From NCBI GenBank assembly GCA_023409535.1, contig JAEYGZ010000039.1:124001-188000 (forward strand): a stretch of 64,000 nucleotides of DNA, read 5' to 3'. Made by a program: the position numbers and the translations under genes. The notes beneath the pieces are model-generated. The model had not been told where the DNA came from. It did not search any database and worked only from the letters and a program-made list of their open reading frames with translations. The stretch's first letter is position 1; each line of letters opens with the position of its first letter. Positions 61,402 to 64,000 of this stretch are shown in pieces. This DNA comes from Bacillota bacterium (GTDB lineage: Bacteria; Bacillota; Clostridia; Lachnospirales; Lachnospiraceae).

Positions 61402-62559
61402 ATGATAAAAGAAAAGGACCAGCAATGGCTTAATCGTGTCGTTGAAAAAATCTTTGTGAAAATGGATTGGGTTAGTGAAAAATCCAAAGATAAAATACCT
61501 TATACTACCCTTCATGGTACCCATGATGACCGTTCTGCATCAGGTGACTGGCATGTAGTGGATGGCTTGAATTGGTGGACAAATGGTTTTTGGGGTGGGA
61601 TGATGTGGCAGATGTTTCATGAGACAGGAAATGAAAAGTACGCTAAGATTGCCCAAATATCTGAACAACGCATGGACCAATGCTTTGCGGATTATTATGG
61701 ATTACATCACGATGCAGGCTGTATGTGGCTGCCAACAGCAGTGACAAATTATAAGCTTACAGGGAACAGTGAATCCGCAAGAAGAGCAATGCATGCAGCA
61801 AATTTGCTGGCTGGGCGATTTAATCCGGTTGGAAAATTTATTCGTGCATGGAATGATTTCCCCGGAGAAGAATCCGATAATAGAGGATGGGCCATCATTG
61901 ACTGCCTGATTAATATTCCGCTTCTATATTGGGCTTACGAAGAAACACAAGATCCAAGATTTAAGCAGATTGCCATGATACATGCCGATACTGTGATGGA
62001 GTCATTTATCCGGCCGGATGGATCTTCTGATCATATCGTTGAATTTGATCCCTTTCATGGAGGCATCGTTAAGACCTATGGCGGACAAGGCTATGGAGAG
62101 GGTTCTTCCTGGACAAGGGGACAATCATGGGCGCTCTATGGATTTGTGATGAGCTATATACATACTGGTAAAGTTGCTTATTTAGACACAGCAAAAAAAG
62201 TAGCACATTATTTTATTTCAAATATACCGGAAAGCGGTTTGATCCCTGTGGATTTCAGACAACCGAAAGAACCAGCTTGGGAGGATTCTGCCGCAGCTGC
62301 CATTGCTGCATGCGGGCTGATTGAGATCGCAAAGAAGGTAAACGAACCGGAAAAGGATTTGTACTTAGCTGCAGCGGTGCGTCTATTGAAAGCACTCGAT
62401 GAAAAAAGAACGGATTGGAGTGGAGAAAATGATGGTATATTAACCCACTGTTCCGTGGCATATCATTCTAATCAGCACCATTTGTCACTAATTTATGGGG
62501 ATTACTTCTTTATGGAAGCCATCTTTAAATTAAAAGGTAAAGATCTTTATATTTGGTAA
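61402..62559 (+). CDS. GH88 unsaturated glucuronyl hydrolase
   Basis: A 385-residue (alpha/alpha)6 barrel protein of the GH88 type, which removes 4,5-unsaturated uronic acid from lyase products. The hallmarks are DNRGWAIIDCLINIPLLYWAYEE (one of the two catalytic Asp near residue 166) and GYGEGSSWTRGQSWALYGF near 232-250, with HNVGDY-like CSVAYHSNQHHLSLIYGDYFF at the end. A neighbouring family, GH105, is a possible alternative. It would act after the heparinase II/III-like lyase at the head of the locus. ATG 61402 is preferred to 61399 because AAGGAG at 61391-61396 is five bases away. Cytoplasmic. Confidence 0.87.
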   Translation: MIKEKDQQWLNRVVEKIFVKMDWVSEKSKDKIPYTTLHGTHDDRSASGDWHVVDGLNWWTNGFWGGMMWQMFHETGNEKYAKIAQISEQRMDQCFADYYGLHHDAGCMWLPTAVTNYKLTGNSESARRAMHAANLLAGRFNPVGKFIRAWNDFPGEESDNRGWAIIDCLINIPLLYWAYEETQDPRFKQIAMIHADTVMESFIRPDGSSDHIVEFDPFHGGIVKTYGGQGYGEGSSWTRGQSWALYGFVMSYIHTGKVAYLDTAKKVAHYFISNIPESGLIPVDFRQPKEPAWEDSAAAAIAACGLIEIAKKVNEPEKDLYLAAAVRLLKALDEKRTDWSGENDGILTHCSVAYHSNQHHLSLIYGDYFFMEAIFKLKGKDLYIW

Positions 62560-62636
62560 AAGGAGTATCAAAGATTTTTGCCAATCAATAGTCTGATGAG
62601 CAAATGAGATCATCAAACGAGAAATGGAGGATTAAT

Positions 62637-63893
62637 ATGTCAAAAGTAAATAGGATGTATGAAATTGCCAAAGAGAAATACGCAGCACTTGGTGTTGACA
62701 CGGATTTAGCGCTTAAGCTTCTTCAAATAATTGAGATTTCGGTTCAATGCTGGCAAGGCGATGATCTGATTGGGTTTGAAGAAAGCAACAAGCAATTATC
62801 CGGTGGAATAATGGCCACAGGTAACTATATTGGACGGGCCAGAAACGCTGATGAATTAAGAAGAGATTGTTTAAAGGCGTTTTCATTAACGCCCGGCAAA
62901 AAACGTCTCAATTTGCATGCTATATATTTAGAAACAAATGGTAAACAAGTGGAACGTGATGAAATAATTCCGGAACATTTTGAAGGATGGATGCAATGGG
63001 CGAAAGCCAACAACTTGTCCCTGGATTTTAACACCACCATGTTCTCCCATCCAAAAGCGGATGGCTACACGATTGGCAGCTATGATAAATCTATAAGGGA
63101 TTTTTGGATAGAACATGGAAAGCGCTGCAGAGAAATTGGGGCGGAAATGGGGAGGCGGCAAGGTAACCCATGCTTAATTAACCATTGGTTCATTGATGGG
63201 TGTAAAGAAGCGCCTGTTGACAGATACCAAAGACGCCGGATGTTTATGGAAAGTATGGACCAAGTGATTTCTAAAAAAATATCGAAGGATTTGTTATTAG
63301 ACTGTATCGAAAGCAAACTGTTCGGGATTGGGCTCGAAAGTTTTACTGCCGGCTCGGCAGAGATGTGTTTGGGCTATGCAATCACAAGAGATCTTGTTTT
63401 GACTTATGATATGGGACACTTTCATCCTACAGAAAGCATAGCGGATAAGATATCATCAACACTTTTGTATGTTGATAAGATTATGCTTCACACGAGCAGG
63501 GGTGTTCGATGGGATAGTGATCATATCGTTATTCAAAATGATGAGGTGATTTCATTGATGCAAGAAATCGTCAGGGCAGATGCGCTGGATAAAATATTCT
63601 TCGGACTGGATTTCTTTGACGCGAGTATAAATCGTGTAGCAGCATGGATCATTGGTATACGGGCAACGCAGAAAGCATTATTAACGGCGCTGTTGGAACC
63701 AAAGCAAATGTTGATAGAAAAAGAGAGAGCAGGCGACACAACTTCCCGGCTTGCCATCGTAGAAGAATGCAAAAACATGCCAATCAATGCTGTGTGGGAT
63801 TATTATTGTGAAATAAACAATGTACCTGCGGGAATTGCTTGGCTTGATGAAGTTAAAGATTATGAAAACAGAGTACAATCTCTGCGTAGTTAA
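62637..63893 (+). CDS. rhaA: L-rhamnose isomerase
   Basis: A 418-residue isomerase that converts L-rhamnose to L-rhamnulose, the first step of rhamnose catabolism. Family features are WQGDDLIGFE, LNLHAIYLE, the metal-binding region LLDCIESKLFGIGLESFTAGS, TYDMGHFHPTESIADK and LHTSRGVRWDSDH, with Glu, Asp and His residues for two metal ions. The length is normal. The start at ATG 62637 has ATGGAGG six bases upstream; the longer frame from 62604 has none. It ties the locus to a rhamnose-containing substrate and probably acts on the product of the GH78-like enzyme. Confidence 0.93.
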   Translation: MSKVNRMYEIAKEKYAALGVDTDLALKLLQIIEISVQCWQGDDLIGFEESNKQLSGGIMATGNYIGRARNADELRRDCLKAFSLTPGKKRLNLHAIYLETNGKQVERDEIIPEHFEGWMQWAKANNLSLDFNTTMFSHPKADGYTIGSYDKSIRDFWIEHGKRCREIGAEMGRRQGNPCLINHWFIDGCKEAPVDRYQRRRMFMESMDQVISKKISKDLLLDCIESKLFGIGLESFTAGSAEMCLGYAITRDLVLTYDMGHFHPTESIADKISSTLLYVDKIMLHTSRGVRWDSDHIVIQNDEVISLMQEIVRADALDKIFFGLDFFDASINRVAAWIIGIRATQKALLTALLEPKQMLIEKERAGDTTSRLAIVEECKNMPINAVWDYYCEINNVPAGIAWLDEVKDYENRVQSLRS

Positions 63894-63971
63894 GACAAAT
63901 TTCATCGCAAAAAGGGGTCATCTAACAATTCTGAAGCACCCGGAATATATAAAAGTAAGGAGCGCCAAATT

Positions 63972-64000
63972 ATGGTCAAACAAAATTTTGAAATAAAAAC
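63972..64000 (+). CDS. Start of a gene that runs off the window
   Basis: ATG 63972 with AAGGAG nine bases upstream opens a frame that begins MVKQNFEIK and continues past the end. By context it may be a further rhamnose gene such as a rhamnulokinase or a rhamnulose-1-phosphate aldolase, but nine residues do not allow a call. Confidence 0.5.

Noticed and set aside
1..64000. CRISPR arrays, insertion sequences, prophage genes
   Set aside because: No regularly spaced repeat array, transposase, integrase or phage structural gene was seen anywhere in the window.

Overview
The window looks like a chromosomal stretch from a low- to mid-GC Firmicute of the class Clostridia, most likely a Lachnospiraceae species related to Lachnoclostridium. 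The basis is the gene families (DUF2249, DUF3795 and DUF5680 proteins, YesN/YesM regulation, Lpl-type sugar ABC transporters), strong AGGAGG ribosome binding sites, GTG and TTG starts, and many U-tailed hairpin terminators. No database search was possible; all names rest on recognised motifs.

Layout. 1-10.3 kb: housekeeping genes (end of galT, a DUF2249 gene, an odd shikimate-kinase-like gene, free-methionine-sulfoxide reductase, thpR, a YaiI/YqxD gene, uvrB-uvrA, a YfbR-like nucleotidase, an XRE/DUF5680 regulator, an AlkZ-like protein). 10.4-17.7 kb: a secreted protein of unknown role, a heterodimeric ABC exporter, a DUF3795 gene with a small partner, a gene relic and a membrane XRE protein. 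17.7-20.2 kb: guaA and a degenerate HPt-like protein. 20.2-29.1 kb: a cyclic beta-1,2-glucan synthase split into two genes (2036 and 820 aa) behind an unusually structured leader. 29.4-32.2 kb: a polar amino-acid ABC transporter. 33.0-37.3 kb: a topoisomerase IV pair (parE-parC) on the minus strand. 37.5-41.3 kb: lysA behind a long leader, then greA-lysS. 41.3-42.2 kb: an intergenic region with a closed structured RNA of about 148 nt followed by a 28-codon ORF.

42.2-64.0 kb is one co-oriented carbohydrate locus: heparinase II/III-like protein, GH42, GH172 (DUF2961), GH78-like, sialate O-acetylesterase-like, nitrilase-family hydrolase, YesN and YesM, a lipoprotein binding protein with two permeases, a GH36-like enzyme, GH88, L-rhamnose isomerase and the first codons of another gene. 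None of the enzymes has a visible signal peptide. The simplest reading is that YesM senses, and YesN activates, import of a rhamnose-, galactose- and uronate-containing oligosaccharide that is then deacylated and cut up in the cytoplasm. The two promoters that should feed this locus (before 42173 and before 56039) both carry GTGATAT-type direct repeats spaced exactly 20 bp just upstream of the -35 region, the arrangement expected of an AraC-type activator site.

The most unusual items are the structured RNA at 41514-41661, the shared repeat operator, the split glucan synthase with its leader, and the nitrilase-family amidase inside a glycan locus. No tRNA, rRNA, CRISPR array, prophage or intact insertion sequence was seen.
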